DNA from: a virus | Reading direction: 5' to 3' (one strand) | Length of the DNA: 38,958 bases | Virus record (IMG/VR): IMGVR_UViG_3300046000_005057 | Span: 1 to 38,958 of that record | In this document: one piece after another, positions 26,046 through 32,816 of the stretch | Layout: each line of letters opens with the position of its first letter | How positions within the stretch are numbered: position 1 is the stretch's first letter | Position numbers and translations under genes: made by a program | The notes under the pieces: generated by a model | Seen by the model: only the letters and a program-made list of their open reading frames with translations | The model's database searches: none | What the model was told of the DNA's origin: nothing

Positions 26046-26048
26046 AAT

Positions 26049-26243
26049 ATGTGGATACAAATTGATACAACGGGTTCAGTAACGGGTGTGATAGGGGCAA
26101 TTCTAGCTTACGGAGAATTTGAAGCACCTGAGAATGTAGATAATATCTTCATTGATGAGAACTCGCATTCATTGGAAACTGAAAACTACACACCAAGCGA
26201 AGATGGCGCTTACAATCCCAATGGCTGGACACCTAAAGAATAA
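26049..26243 (+). CDS. Small acidic hypothetical protein
   Basis: Sixty-four acidic residues starting MWIQIDTTGSVTGVIG and ending PNGWTPKE, four bases after the fibre gene. Small proteins at this place are often fibre-assembly chaperones or tip caps, but nothing in the sequence proves that. A -7 promoter element for the next gene overlaps its 3' flank. Function unknown. Confidence 0.65.
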   Translation: MWIQIDTTGSVTGVIGAILAYGEFEAPENVDNIFIDENSHSLETENYTPSEDGAYNPNGWTPKE

Positions 26244-26244
26244 C

Positions 26245-26252
26245 TATCTTTG
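26245..26252 (+). promoter_or_regulatory. -7 promoter element before the PAS protein gene
   Basis: TATCTTTG matches TAnnTTTG and ends six bases before ATG 26258, so the transcript would start almost at the start codon. No clear -33 element is seen. Confidence 0.5.
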
Positions 26253-26257
26253 TGAGC

Positions 26258-26785
26258 ATGTTAGACAGGTTGGCTTTAGTTTCGGACTCTATTTTGTACT
26301 TTGTTTGTGACCCGAATTTTCGGGTAATTTATTCAAACAACTTCTTTCAAAATACAATCGACATCACAATAGGGGCGAACTTGTTAGATTTCCTGCACGA
26401 AGAAGATACTGCCAATTTTCTCAAGGTTGTCAGCAAGAAGAAAAATAATGTTTCGGTTAAGGTCAAAGTAAAAGGACACCGCTACGAACTTTGCAGATTT
26501 ACTTTCGATACGCTGTTACATACTCACCTTCATTTTATCGGGGTAATTCTTGAAGATACACCTCAGACTAATAGAGATGAAATCAAACGCCAAAAGAAAG
26601 CCTTAGAATCAATCAAGCATTTTATTCATCATGAATTGCTTTCTCATCATTCAAAGGTTGAAGGAGGGCTGCAATTGCTTGGATTGGCTACTAATGAACT
26701 TCAACGTAAAGAAGCGATACTGATAATTGAAAACGCATCGGCTGCATTACGGTTGGCTATTATGAACGCAAATACTAAGATATGA
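26258..26785 (+). CDS. PAS-domain protein with a histidine-kinase dimerisation-like helix, no ATPase domain
   Basis: 175 residues. I chose ATG 26258 over GTG 26252, which lies in the promoter element. Residues about 8-100 read as a PAS sensor fold (ILYFVCDPNFRVIYSN, LLDFLHEED, HRYELCRFTF, FIGVILEDT). After a charged linker, residues 115-170 resemble a HisKA hairpin: FIHHELLSHHSKVEGGLQLL has H125-E126-L127 where kinases have the phosphorylated HEL. The catalytic HATPase domain is absent; the protein ends after the second helix. It could dock on host kinases or response regulators, or be a dimeric sensor unrelated to phosphorylation. Situated between fibre and lysis genes, overlapped four bases by the next gene. 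Confidence 0.7.
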   Translation: MLDRLALVSDSILYFVCDPNFRVIYSNNFFQNTIDITIGANLLDFLHEEDTANFLKVVSKKKNNVSVKVKVKGHRYELCRFTFDTLLHTHLHFIGVILEDTPQTNRDEIKRQKKALESIKHFIHHELLSHHSKVEGGLQLLGLATNELQRKEAILIIENASAALRLAIMNANTKI

Positions 26786-27096
26786 AAACGATTCTGTTTT
26801 TGCTGCTTTCGCTGTCTGCTGTCGGGCAAAAGTATCGAGTTCGTGCCGTCCAAGATTCGGTATTCATTGTTGATACTCTTTGCGCCCAGTGTCAGCTAAA
26901 GGTTTGGAGTCCTTACGTTAAAGACTTTTTGCTCACCTTAACCAATCCAAATGGATACGTAGTTGATGTTTTGCAACCTCATCGCAACGGATGGAAAAGA
27001 GGAACTGAAATGCAAGGTTGGTACACATTCGATTTAGTTTGGTTTGATTTTTCGGGCAGGAGATCAACTAAGTTAGGAAGGGTGTTGGTTTTATGA
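26782..27096 (+). CDS. Secreted/periplasmic hypothetical protein of the lysis region
   Basis: The 104-residue product starts with a clear signal peptide (MKTILFLLLSLSAVGQ), after which the mature part is beta-rich with a CAQC pair. Overlap with both neighbours by ATGA places it in the lysis transcription unit. Export suggests action in the periplasm or outer envelope; an outer spanin-like or superinfection role is possible, but there is no lipobox cysteine at the cleavage region. Not recognised. Confidence 0.65.
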   Translation: MKTILFLLLSLSAVGQKYRVRAVQDSVFIVDTLCAQCQLKVWSPYVKDFLLTLTNPNGYVVDVLQPHRNGWKRGTEMQGWYTFDLVWFDFSGRRSTKLGRVLVL

Positions 27097-27626
27097 ATCG
27101 TTACTTAATCGGCGCAATCTTAGTTCTGTCATTTGCTTTGATCCTGAGCACTCAAAAGGCATGCGATTACAAGACAGAATCCGACCGCCACGAATCAAAC
27201 GAATACGCTTTAATGAATCCAAGTGAGGGTAGAGTTGTGAACTTAACCCGTGAACAGTTTGAAGATAGGTTAGGGTTCAAGATTGATTCGCTTAATCGGC
27301 TGCATGGTGAACGAATGAAGCGAGTACAAGGACTTACTACTATCAAAACAAAGATAGTTCGCCAAAACGTACCAATGGAGGTAATTCGATATGATACAGT
27401 TACACGCATAAGGCAGTTAGCTTATCTTGATTCATGTTTCTCGGTTTCGGTGGTTGATACTACGCTATCCATCTCATTTTCCGACACCATCCAAATCGTA
27501 AACTATCTCGGTAAACGATCTAAGAAGTTTCTATTTATCAGATACGGCAAACGGCACGAACACGTTAAGGCATTTAGCAAATGCGGAACGGTTGAGGTTG
27601 GGAGTTTTAAAATCATTAAAGAATGA
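27093..27626 (+). CDS. Membrane-anchored protein, possible spanin-like
   Basis: The 177-residue protein has one N-terminal membrane segment (LIGAILVLSFALILS at 5-19) and a long periplasmic part with a helical stretch (REQFEDRLGFKIDSLNRLHG) followed by beta strands. Bacteroidota phages commonly have such a gene beside the endolysin. An inner-membrane spanin or lysis accessory protein would fit the topology and neighbours. I see no diagnostic motif. It overlaps the lysozyme gene by ATGA. Confidence 0.6.
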   Translation: MNRYLIGAILVLSFALILSTQKACDYKTESDRHESNEYALMNPSEGRVVNLTREQFEDRLGFKIDSLNRLHGERMKRVQGLTTIKTKIVRQNVPMEVIRYDTVTRIRQLAYLDSCFSVSVVDTTLSISFSDTIQIVNYLGKRSKKFLFIRYGKRHEHVKAFSKCGTVEVGSFKIIKE

Positions 27627-28057
27627 AAGAAGCAATCGAATTAATCAAGAAGTTTGAAGGATGTAAATTAGTTGCGTACCAATGCAGCGCGAAAATTTGG
27701 ACAATTGGGTTCGGTTCGACATTTTACGAGAACGGCAGTAAGGTTCAACCGGGCGATACAATCACTCAGCATCGTGCAGAATCGCTTTTATTAATCACGG
27801 CTAACAAGTTTGCAGTTGAAGTACGAAAGCTCGTTAAATCGAATCTAAACGATAAACAAATGGCTGCGCTTATTTCATTTGCTTTTAATCTTGGAATCGG
27901 TGCATTGAATAAATCAACTCTTTTGAAGTTGGTTAACTCAAATCCTAGCAGTCCTCAGATTAGAAATGAATTTATGAAGTGGATTAATGCCGGAGGTAAA
28001 CCTTTGAACGGATTAATACGTAGACGAAAGGCTGAAGCTGACCTTTACTTTAGTTAA
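27623..28057 (+). CDS. Endolysin, GH24 lysozyme
   Basis: The 144-residue enzyme cleaves the glycan strands of peptidoglycan. The active site runs E12 in KKFEGCKL, C21 in AYQCSA and T27 in WTIGFGST: E-8-C-5-T, the phage P1 Lyz type, where cysteine replaces the T4 aspartate. The later motif QMAALISFAFNLGIGAL and the C-terminal GLIRRRKAEADLY are standard for the family. There is no signal or SAR sequence, so release needs a holin, and a two-TM protein follows one base later. Complete and likely active. Confidence 0.95.
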   Translation: MKEAIELIKKFEGCKLVAYQCSAKIWTIGFGSTFYENGSKVQPGDTITQHRAESLLLITANKFAVEVRKLVKSNLNDKQMAALISFAFNLGIGALNKSTLLKLVNSNPSSPQIRNEFMKWINAGGKPLNGLIRRRKAEADLYFS

Positions 28058-28276
28058 ATGGCAACCCGTAAAAAAAAGACTTGGACTGATTACCTTACAT
28101 GGAGCAATGCCGGACTGCTTATCGTTATGCCTATCCTAGCTTGGTTTGCTTTCGGACTTTTAACGGGCAAGATGAAATCTGAAACCGCAGCAGCAGGAAT
28201 GATTACTTGGTCAGGTGTTGGTACCGGTCTTGCATTAATGATTCAACAGTTTAAAAAGAAACCTGATGCGGAGTGA
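28058..28276 (+). CDS. Probable holin
   Basis: Seventy-two residues with a basic N terminus (MATRKKKTW), two hydrophobic segments (GLLIVMPILAWFAFGLL at about 19-35 and MITWSGVGTGLALMI at 48-62) and a basic end. A small two-TM protein directly after the endolysin fits a class II holin, which forms the membrane lesion that lets lysozyme out. The family is not recognised by sequence. Confidence 0.75.
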   Translation: MATRKKKTWTDYLTWSNAGLLIVMPILAWFAFGLLTGKMKSETAAAGMITWSGVGTGLALMIQQFKKKPDAE

Positions 28277-28676
28277 TTCAATAGATGGACGTTTAATGTT
28301 TGGGAATTTCACTCAACTGTTCTATCAGTACGATATTGATTTGGATAATCTGCCTGTTACGCTTCCAAATGGAATGATTCTGCTGCGTTCTGAGTACAAT
28401 GGTGTTGATAGCTTGAATGTGTTCTACAAATGGAGCAAACTGCCTGATTCAAAGCCTATGTTCAATTCATACACTACTTTTGATTCCCTAACTTCGCATT
28501 ACGTGAAGATGCCTGTTACTGCGCCAAAGTATCACACGGAATTTTACCAACACCCTAGAACACCCGAACTAGAACTTGAATCAGCCGGGCAACTTACTTC
28601 TTATTGCGGTCTTTCGCTGTTTGTTGCGGTTTGGCTCGTTTGTATATCCGCAAAACTGTTTCGCCTATCGGTCTGA
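28266..28676 (+). CDS. Hypothetical membrane protein at the end of the lysis operon
   Basis: This 136-residue frame overlaps the holin gene by 11 bases; a later in-frame ATG at 28296 would avoid the overlap. The C terminus holds a hydrophobic helix (GLSLFVAVWLVCISAKLF), giving a tail-anchored topology. It is the last rightward gene before the attC-type array, whose first core site lies 41 bases after its stop. No function is recognised; an antiholin or lysis regulator is possible. Confidence 0.6.
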   Translation: MRSDSIDGRLMFGNFTQLFYQYDIDLDNLPVTLPNGMILLRSEYNGVDSLNVFYKWSKLPDSKPMFNSYTTFDSLTSHYVKMPVTAPKYHTEFYQHPRTPELELESAGQLTSYCGLSLFVAVWLVCISAKLFRLSV

Positions 28677-28716
28677 ATGGTGGTTTATTAGGTGGGTTTG
28701 TATCGCAAATTAGGGA

Positions 28717-28723
28717 GTTAGGC
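28717..28723 (+). repeat. Left core site of the cassette array
   Basis: GTTAGGC is a canonical GTTRRRY core with no attC-like palindrome to its left, so it looks like an attI-type or secondary site where the array joined phage DNA. Confidence 0.6.
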
Positions 28724-28729
28724 GATATG

Positions 28730-29404
28730 CTAAAACAACCGCACTTGCGACACGAAATCATCGTATCTTTTGCACGATTTGTTAAAATATTCCTCATCAA
28801 TTTCGCAACCTGTAAAATGTAAATTAGCTTTATTAGCTGAAATACGAGAACTGCCTGAACCCAAATGCGTATCTAAAACTTTCATTCCTTCTGTTGCAAA
28901 GTGTTTAAAAATAAAGTCATATAGATAAATAGGTTTTTGCGTTGGATGAAATCTTTGTTCTTGACCTTGAGTTCTTTGTTTACATATTTTAGCAACTTTA
29001 TCAAATGAAGTCCAAGCATACTCTGCCATTGCAAAAGAAATATCTTCTGGTTGTAATTTATCCCAAATAATAAAACATTTGTTTGGTGGTAAATCAAAGT
29101 AATTACCTCCCCAAATAATCTGTTCTTTTGATACTCTAAATAGTTCTATAAAATATTCCATTTCGGGTATTGATAAATCCCAATTACCATTTTCATTATG
29201 GTATCTTTTAAATCTTCCTCCACTATTTACTACACTTTCTCCCAAACCATAAGGTGGGTCAACCACAGCCAAATCGAAGTATTTATCAGGGTAATGTTTC
29301 ATTAATTGAATACAATCCATAAGATAAACTTCCGAAGAAGCACAATCGCCTAACACGTGTTTGGCAATATGCGGGGTTTGGTGTTTAATTATTTGTTCAG
29401 TCAT
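28730..29404 (-). CDS. Cassette-borne DNA methyltransferase (DPPY type, beta class)
   Basis: The 224-residue frame contains AVVDPPYGLG (motif IV) near residues 45-54 and, later, KVLDTHLGSGSSRIS (motif I) and GCEIDEEYFNKS. This order, IV before I, marks beta-class N6-adenine or N4-cytosine methyltransferases. HPTQKP before motif I is typical. The first 17 residues are encoded inside the attC-like site, so the true start may be M29 (29320), just before the usual core start MDCIQLMKHYPD. The stop lies 12 bases from the left cassette boundary. No restriction enzyme partner is nearby, so it probably protects phage DNA from host restriction or marks it. Confidence 0.88.
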   Translation of the reverse strand: MTEQIIKHQTPHIAKHVLGDCASSEVYLMDCIQLMKHYPDKYFDLAVVDPPYGLGESVVNSGGRFKRYHNENGNWDLSIPEMEYFIELFRVSKEQIIWGGNYFDLPPNKCFIIWDKLQPEDISFAMAEYAWTSFDKVAKICKQRTQGQEQRFHPTQKPIYLYDFIFKHFATEGMKVLDTHLGSGSSRISANKANLHFTGCEIDEEYFNKSCKRYDDFVSQVRLF

Positions 29405-29481
29405 TTTTGTTATGTATTGTGATTAATCGAAAGTTTTGCGTATTTTTAACCCGCACATCGCCAAGCACGGGAACGTTAGGT
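29348..29481 (+). repeat. attC-like site 1
   Basis: R'' GCCTAAC (29348-29354), then CGTGTTTGGC (29356-29365) pairing with GCCAAGCACG (29460-29469), TGCGGG (29370-29375) pairing with CCCGCA (29450-29455), and R' GTTAGGT (29475-29481). The centre is A/T-rich. It contains the annotated 5' end of the methyltransferase frame. Confidence 0.75.
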
Positions 29482-29487
29482 GCAATG

Positions 29488-29715
29488 CTATTTCGACCAC
29501 GCACTATCATTTTTCAACATACGAAGGACAGCAGGAAAAATGTGTTGCAAGTCATTGGCTGTCATACCACTTTTTTCAGCGACTACTGCCATTTGATGTG
29601 CTAACATTGCTTCGGCTTCTGTATCTTCTGTGAACAGCCAATTTTGAACCATTGGGTGAGCAGGGAATACTTCTTTAACTCCCTTTCTCCATTTGAAATT
29701 TAAAACATTTTCCAT
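29488..29715 (-). CDS. Cassette-borne small hypothetical protein (75 aa)
   Basis: Started at ATG 29715 (MENVLNFKWRKG); an upstream ATG at 29745 lies in the attC-like site and is less likely. The product has a basic first part and a helical second half (AEAMLAHQMAVVAEKSGMT, DLQHIFPAVLRML). Its stop is 12 bases from the left boundary of its cassette, the same distance as in the methyltransferase cassette. Single small unknown genes are typical integron cassette cargo. Function unknown. Confidence 0.65.
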   Translation of the reverse strand: MENVLNFKWRKGVKEVFPAHPMVQNWLFTEDTEAEAMLAHQMAVVAEKSGMTANDLQHIFPAVLRMLKNDSAWSK

Positions 29716-29743
29716 TTTTATTTGAGTTTGTGAGAAGCACTGC

Positions 29744-29875
29744 ACCTAACAAGGTATTGCCAAAAGCAGGGCATTCTCGGTTAATTAATTATTTGTACTT
29801 CTATTGGGCATTTGTGCAAGGTTGAAACTTTCGTGTTCCAAATCCCTGCCTTCGGCAATACCCGAACCGTTATGC
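29744..29875 (+). repeat. attC-like site 2
   Basis: R'' ACCTAAC (29744-29750), GTATTGCC (29754-29761) pairing with GGCAATAC (29854-29861), GCAGGG (29766-29771) pairing with CCCTGC (29844-29849), and R' GTTATGC (29869-29875). Arms are separated by AAAA on one side and CTTC on the other, as in site 3. Confidence 0.78.
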
Positions 29876-30337
29876 GTCATGCCTCCCTGCTTCGTAGATA
29901 GTTTTGTGCTTACTGAACCGTTTTATTAAAAAGTTTTTCCAACGCTCTTTAATAAGAGTAAATTCAGTTATCCCATTTTTAAGTAATAATTCGTCTCCGA
30001 GCGTTAAATCAAAATAGATATTCTGTAATTGATGTAAATATTCAATTTGTATTCTGGCTTTTATATCCCACCTAAAATAATGCAGCATCTTATCTTCAAG
30101 CGAAAACGAGAATTTAATATGGTCAAAGCCACCTTCGTGACCAATCCGATAAATACCCTTGTCATAAATAAATCCAAGTTTGAATAATATTTTGTCCGTA
30201 ATAATCACAGGAGTAAATATATCCTCTGGAAGTGGCACGAATATTCCCGTCATTATCGCCAAATGTCCTGCCGTAACTTTATTTATTTTACCGTATCGTA
30301 AAATGTAATTTCCAATTCTTAATTCTTGTGGTCTCAT
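29870..30337 (-). CDS. Cassette-borne LRIGN/HQLQN family protein
   Basis: Started at ATG 30337 (MRPQELRIGNYI), giving 155 residues; the frame is open to 30373. The opening LRIGNYI and the late EYLHQLQNIYFDLT are hallmarks of a small protein family that I know from Bacteroidota genomes and their phages, usually annotated as hypothetical. Its TAA stop is formed by the core-site sequence (TTATGC) itself, as in many integron cassettes whose reading frames end in the recombination site. The 101 bases between its start and site 3 hold no other gene. Function unknown. Confidence 0.72.
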   Translation of the reverse strand: MRPQELRIGNYILRYGKINKVTAGHLAIMTGIFVPLPEDIFTPVIITDKILFKLGFIYDKGIYRIGHEGGFDHIKFSFSLEDKMLHYFRWDIKARIQIEYLHQLQNIYFDLTLGDELLLKNGITEFTLIKERWKNFLIKRFSKHKTIYEAGRHDA

Positions 30338-30438
30338 TTTTTTTGTTTTATTTATGATTAAATTAATTGCCAACGCTTTAAAACTTTTTAATAAAACTAC
30401 TTTATCGTTTCATAGCAACTTCCGTGAATGGTACGAAC

Positions 30439-30571
30439 GCATAACAGCACCTACCAAAAAGGCGGGGTTATGTGGTTCATTGGTGTTTTTTTCTTCTATC
30501 ATAATTTTATTTTTAAATTGATAATTTCGTTTTCTAAATCCCGCCCTTCTGGTATGTGCAAAACGTTATGA
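30439..30571 (+). repeat. attC-like site 3, right end of the array
   Basis: R'' GCATAAC (30439-30445), GCACCTACC (30447-30455) pairing with the TGGTATGTGC region (30550-30559, one bulge), GGCGGG (30461-30466) pairing with CCCGCC (30540-30545), and R' GTTATGA (30565-30571). No matching GCTCATAAC was found further right, so the array ends here. With the untranslated part of cassette 3 it fills the 30338-30624 gap. Confidence 0.75.
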
Positions 30572-30624
30572 GCAAGTAACAACCGAGCATTTGAACTAAT
30601 CGGAAATTCCGAACGGTTCGTTTA

Positions 30625-30747
30625 TCATCCTTCATAGAAAGTATCATCTTCGTTATTATCAATCCTTTTTCGTGATCTCTTGGAGGTCAGGATGGAAATC
30701 ATTGCAGCCCAAGTGATAAGAATGCCAAGAACTATGTAGTCTTTCAT
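30625..30747 (-). CDS. Small membrane protein coupled to the repressor gene (40 aa)
   Basis: The ATG overlaps the stop of the repressor gene (ATGA), so the two are co-translated. The product has one membrane helix (IVLGILITWAAMISIL) followed by a basic stretch (KRSRKR) and an acidic tail. A tiny membrane protein made together with a phage repressor could act in superinfection exclusion or immunity, but the function is a guess. Confidence 0.6.
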   Translation of the reverse strand: MKDYIVLGILITWAAMISILTSKRSRKRIDNNEDDTFYEG

Positions 30748-30965
30748 CGTGCTTTTATTTTAAGTTGGTTCTCCTTATGGCAGTCCTTTATTGCCTTTAG
30801 CAGTTCAAAAGCTAATTTAGGTGTTATATTCTCTCTACCTGTTTCTATTTGCGATATAAACGAGGCATTCGCATAGCCCATCGCATCGGCAATCTGTTGC
30901 TGTGTAACTCCTTTAAGTTTTCGCAGCTTCCAGATTTGGAGGGAGAAAGGTTCTTTTGATTTCAT
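30744..30965 (-). CDS. XRE-type helix-turn-helix repressor
   Basis: Seventy-three residues from ATG 30965 (the frame extends to 30983, but MKSKEPF is the natural start). The HTH is clear: LRKLKGVTQQQIADAMGYAN then ASFISQIETGREN, with the usual cro/cI spacing. The lysine-rich C terminus lacks a dimerisation or cleavage domain. It is transcribed away from the recombination and replication genes and faces an inverted repeat at 30998-31019 that may be its operator, so it probably controls the early genes and itself. Without an integrase, it may govern a carrier or delayed state rather than integration. Confidence 0.85.
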   Translation of the reverse strand: MKSKEPFSLQIWKLRKLKGVTQQQIADAMGYANASFISQIETGRENITPKLAFELLKAIKDCHKENQLKIKAR

Positions 30966-30997
30966 GCCGACAAAGTAACGCAAATTAAATTTAACAA

Positions 30998-31019
30998 TTC
31001 CTATTTATTTTATTAGGAA
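30998..31019. promoter_or_regulatory. Candidate repressor operator
   Basis: TTCCTA (30998-31003) and TAGGAA (31014-31019) form a perfect inverted repeat with a ten-base A/T spacer, centred one helical turn and a half apart, between the divergent repressor and early genes. Confidence 0.45.
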
Positions 31020-31066
31020 ATTAAATTCTTTTTTATAACCTTTGCCCCTCACTTAAAAACTAAACG

Positions 31067-31189
31067 ATGAAACCAATTCAACCAACAAATCTTCAAGTCT
31101 TTGCGATGGGCTTGTCTGCTATCATTGCAGGTAGTATGCTTTGCTCCTTTATGTGGGCAGTAATTGATTTAACTTTAAAAAACAACTAA
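31067..31189 (+). CDS. Small membrane protein, first early gene (40 aa)
   Basis: MKPIQPTNLQVFAMG leads into one membrane helix (LSAIIAGSMLCSFMWAVI) and a short polar end. Its stop is two bases before the recT start, so it opens the early operon. It mirrors, on the other side of the repressor, another 40-residue one-TM gene. No family is recognised; it is believed because of the tight spacing and good membrane helix. Confidence 0.6.
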   Translation: MKPIQPTNLQVFAMGLSAIIAGSMLCSFMWAVIDLTLKNN

Positions 31190-31191
31190 TC

Positions 31192-32052
31192 ATGGAAACT
31201 ACACCCATAAAACAAACCAATTCAATCAAATCATTCTTTGAACAAGAATCTGTAAAGAATAGATTTCAAGAAATGCTAGGCAAGAAAGCAACACCGTTTC
31301 TTGCTTCAATCGTTCAAATCACAGCTAACAATTCGATGTTGAAGAATGCCGATCCGATCAGTATTTACAATTCAGCATTGATGGCTGCAACTTTGGATTT
31401 GCCAATCAATCAGAACTTAGGATTCGCATACATTGTACCTTATGGTAAGGTGGCTCAGTTCATGATTGGGTGGCGCGGAATCGTGCAACTTGCTCAAAGG
31501 TCAGGGCAATATTCAGCAATCAACGTAATTGAGGTATACGAGAATCAATTTGAATCGTTCAATACTTTGACCGAAGAAATCAAAGCTGACTTTTCAATAC
31601 CGGGCGATGGTAAGGTGGTTGGATATGTAGCCTACTTTAGATTGATTAACGGATTCGAAAAGACTTCGTTTTGGACAATCGACAAAGTAACCAAGCATGG
31701 CAAGAAATATTCCAAGTCATTCAATGGCAGTTCATCACCATGGCAATCTTCATTTGATGAAATGGCAAAGAAGACCGTTCTAAAGTCTACCTTATCAAAG
31801 TGGGGCATTCTGTCAATCGAAATGCAAACTGCTGTTAGAGTTGATCAGGCGGTCATTAAGGACGAACTAGGGAACGAGGTTGAATACATAGACCACGAGG
31901 AAGTAAAACCTGATCCAAAGATTGACCGCATGAAAGCATTAATCGAATCAGCAACAACAACCGAAGAACTGGACAAGTATTCTGCTGATGTTCCGGCAGA
32001 ACTGCAAGAGATGTTTCAAGAAAAGTACATGACCTTATTAGACGCGAAATGA
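31192..32052 (+). CDS. recT: RecT-family single-strand annealing protein
   Basis: The 286-residue protein promotes annealing of complementary single strands in phage recombination. Recognisable RecT text: KKATPFLASIVQITANN, NSALMAATLDLPINQNLGFAYI, VAQFMIGWRGIVQLAQRSGQ and a late SPWQSSFDEMAKKTVLKSTLSKW. The C-terminal 60 residues are acidic and variable, as usual. The exonuclease partner gene overlaps its end by four bases, the standard pairing. Length is normal. Confidence 0.92.
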   Translation: METTPIKQTNSIKSFFEQESVKNRFQEMLGKKATPFLASIVQITANNSMLKNADPISIYNSALMAATLDLPINQNLGFAYIVPYGKVAQFMIGWRGIVQLAQRSGQYSAINVIEVYENQFESFNTLTEEIKADFSIPGDGKVVGYVAYFRLINGFEKTSFWTIDKVTKHGKKYSKSFNGSSSPWQSSFDEMAKKTVLKSTLSKWGILSIEMQTAVRVDQAVIKDELGNEVEYIDHEEVKPDPKIDRMKALIESATTTEELDKYSADVPAELQEMFQEKYMTLLDAK

Positions 32053-32741
32053 TAGACTTTAGCAAGGTATTGTTCAGATGCAGTTCACTCGGTAAATTAA
32101 TGACAGAGCCTCGGAGTAAATCTGAGGTTCTGTCTTCAACTTGCATTGATGAACTTATAAAGGTGTACGCGAAAGTGAAGTATGGCAGAAGCCGGGATAT
32201 CACTTCCAAGTACTTAGAAAAAGGTATTGCGATGGAAGAGGAGGCAATAACCCTGTATTCAAAGTTCAAACGGGATTATTTTGTGAACAACAAAGCGAGG
32301 ATGTCAAATGCTTTTATAACGGGTGAATGGGATATCTTGAAAAACGAGATAGTAACCGACACGAAATGCAGTTGGGATTTAATCACATTCTTAAAGGCTA
32401 CTAAAGGCGAACTAAACAAAGACTACTTCTATCAATTGCACGGGTACATGAGTTTAACAGGTGCAAAGTCTGCTGTTGTTGCCTATTGTTTGGTGAACAC
32501 TCCTGAGAATCTTGTTCAATCTGAGATCAAATCAACTTGGTATAAGATGGGATGTCCTGATGAATCGTCTGACGAATGGCAAAATGTGGTGCAAGAAATC
32601 CAAATGCTCGGAAAATACGACGATATCCCGGTATCAGAACGTGTATTTGAGTTCGAAATTGAGCGAGATGAGGCTGTAATTGAGAAAATAAACACTCGTG
32701 TAAGTCAATGTAGGCAATGGATGCAGGAAAATTTTAAATAA
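32049..32741 (+). CDS. PD-(D/E)XK exonuclease partner of RecT (YqaJ-like)
   Basis: The 230-residue enzyme has the nuclease pattern of YqaJ/RecE-like exonucleases: an N-terminal glutamate in GIAMEEEAITLY (residues about 58-69), ITGEWDIL with the metal-binding aspartate, DTKCSWD with the DxK, and YFYQLHGYM with the conserved glutamine. It would resect double-strand ends to give substrate for RecT. Overlap with recT supports joint synthesis. The start codon overlap (ATGA) is unambiguous. Confidence 0.88.
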   Translation: MIDFSKVLFRCSSLGKLMTEPRSKSEVLSSTCIDELIKVYAKVKYGRSRDITSKYLEKGIAMEEEAITLYSKFKRDYFVNNKARMSNAFITGEWDILKNEIVTDTKCSWDLITFLKATKGELNKDYFYQLHGYMSLTGAKSAVVAYCLVNTPENLVQSEIKSTWYKMGCPDESSDEWQNVVQEIQMLGKYDDIPVSERVFEFEIERDEAVIEKINTRVSQCRQWMQENFK

Positions 32742-32754
32742 TTCTTTGAAATAG

Positions 32755-32785
32755 TTTGCAGAATAGAAAAGTCTTTCTATATTTG
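32755..32785 (+). promoter_or_regulatory. Complete Bacteroidota promoter, early small-gene operon
   Basis: TTTG at 32755-32758 and TATATTTG at 32778-32785 are separated by 19 bases, a textbook -33/-7 pair. The transcript would start near 32790 and carry a short A-rich leader to the 32817 start. Confidence 0.8.
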
Positions 32786-32816
32786 TCAAACAAAACAACG
32801 ACAAAATTTAAAAGCC

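Larger units (their letters stand above)
28718..30565. mobile_element. Integron-type cassette array (three cassettes, no integrase)
   Basis: Three units lie head to tail. Each begins with a core-site remnant that is exactly complementary to the R'' box at its own right end: GTTAGGCGAT (28717-28726) with ATCGCCTAAC (29345-29354), GTTAGGTGC (29475-29483) with GCACCTAAC (29742-29750), and GTTATGCGT (29869-29877) with ACGCATAAC (30437-30445). That is the rule for integron cassettes. The three attC-like sites are 132-134 bases long. Each unit holds one minus-strand gene. Left of 28717 there is no attC, so the array starts at a simple GTTAGGC site. Removing it would leave GGGAG joined to TTATGAGC. 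No integrase is present, as in CALIN elements. Confidence 0.78.

Noticed and set aside
28779-28786. GTTAAAA pairing with TTTTTAAC near 29446 as the left cassette boundary
   Set aside because: It lies inside the conserved C-terminal part of the methyltransferase, and the GTTAGGCGAT/ATCGCCTAAC pair gives a longer and better placed boundary.
28604-28822. Plus-strand frame across the left end of the cassette array
   Set aside because: It crosses the array junction and runs opposite the methyltransferase gene, with no recognisable protein character.
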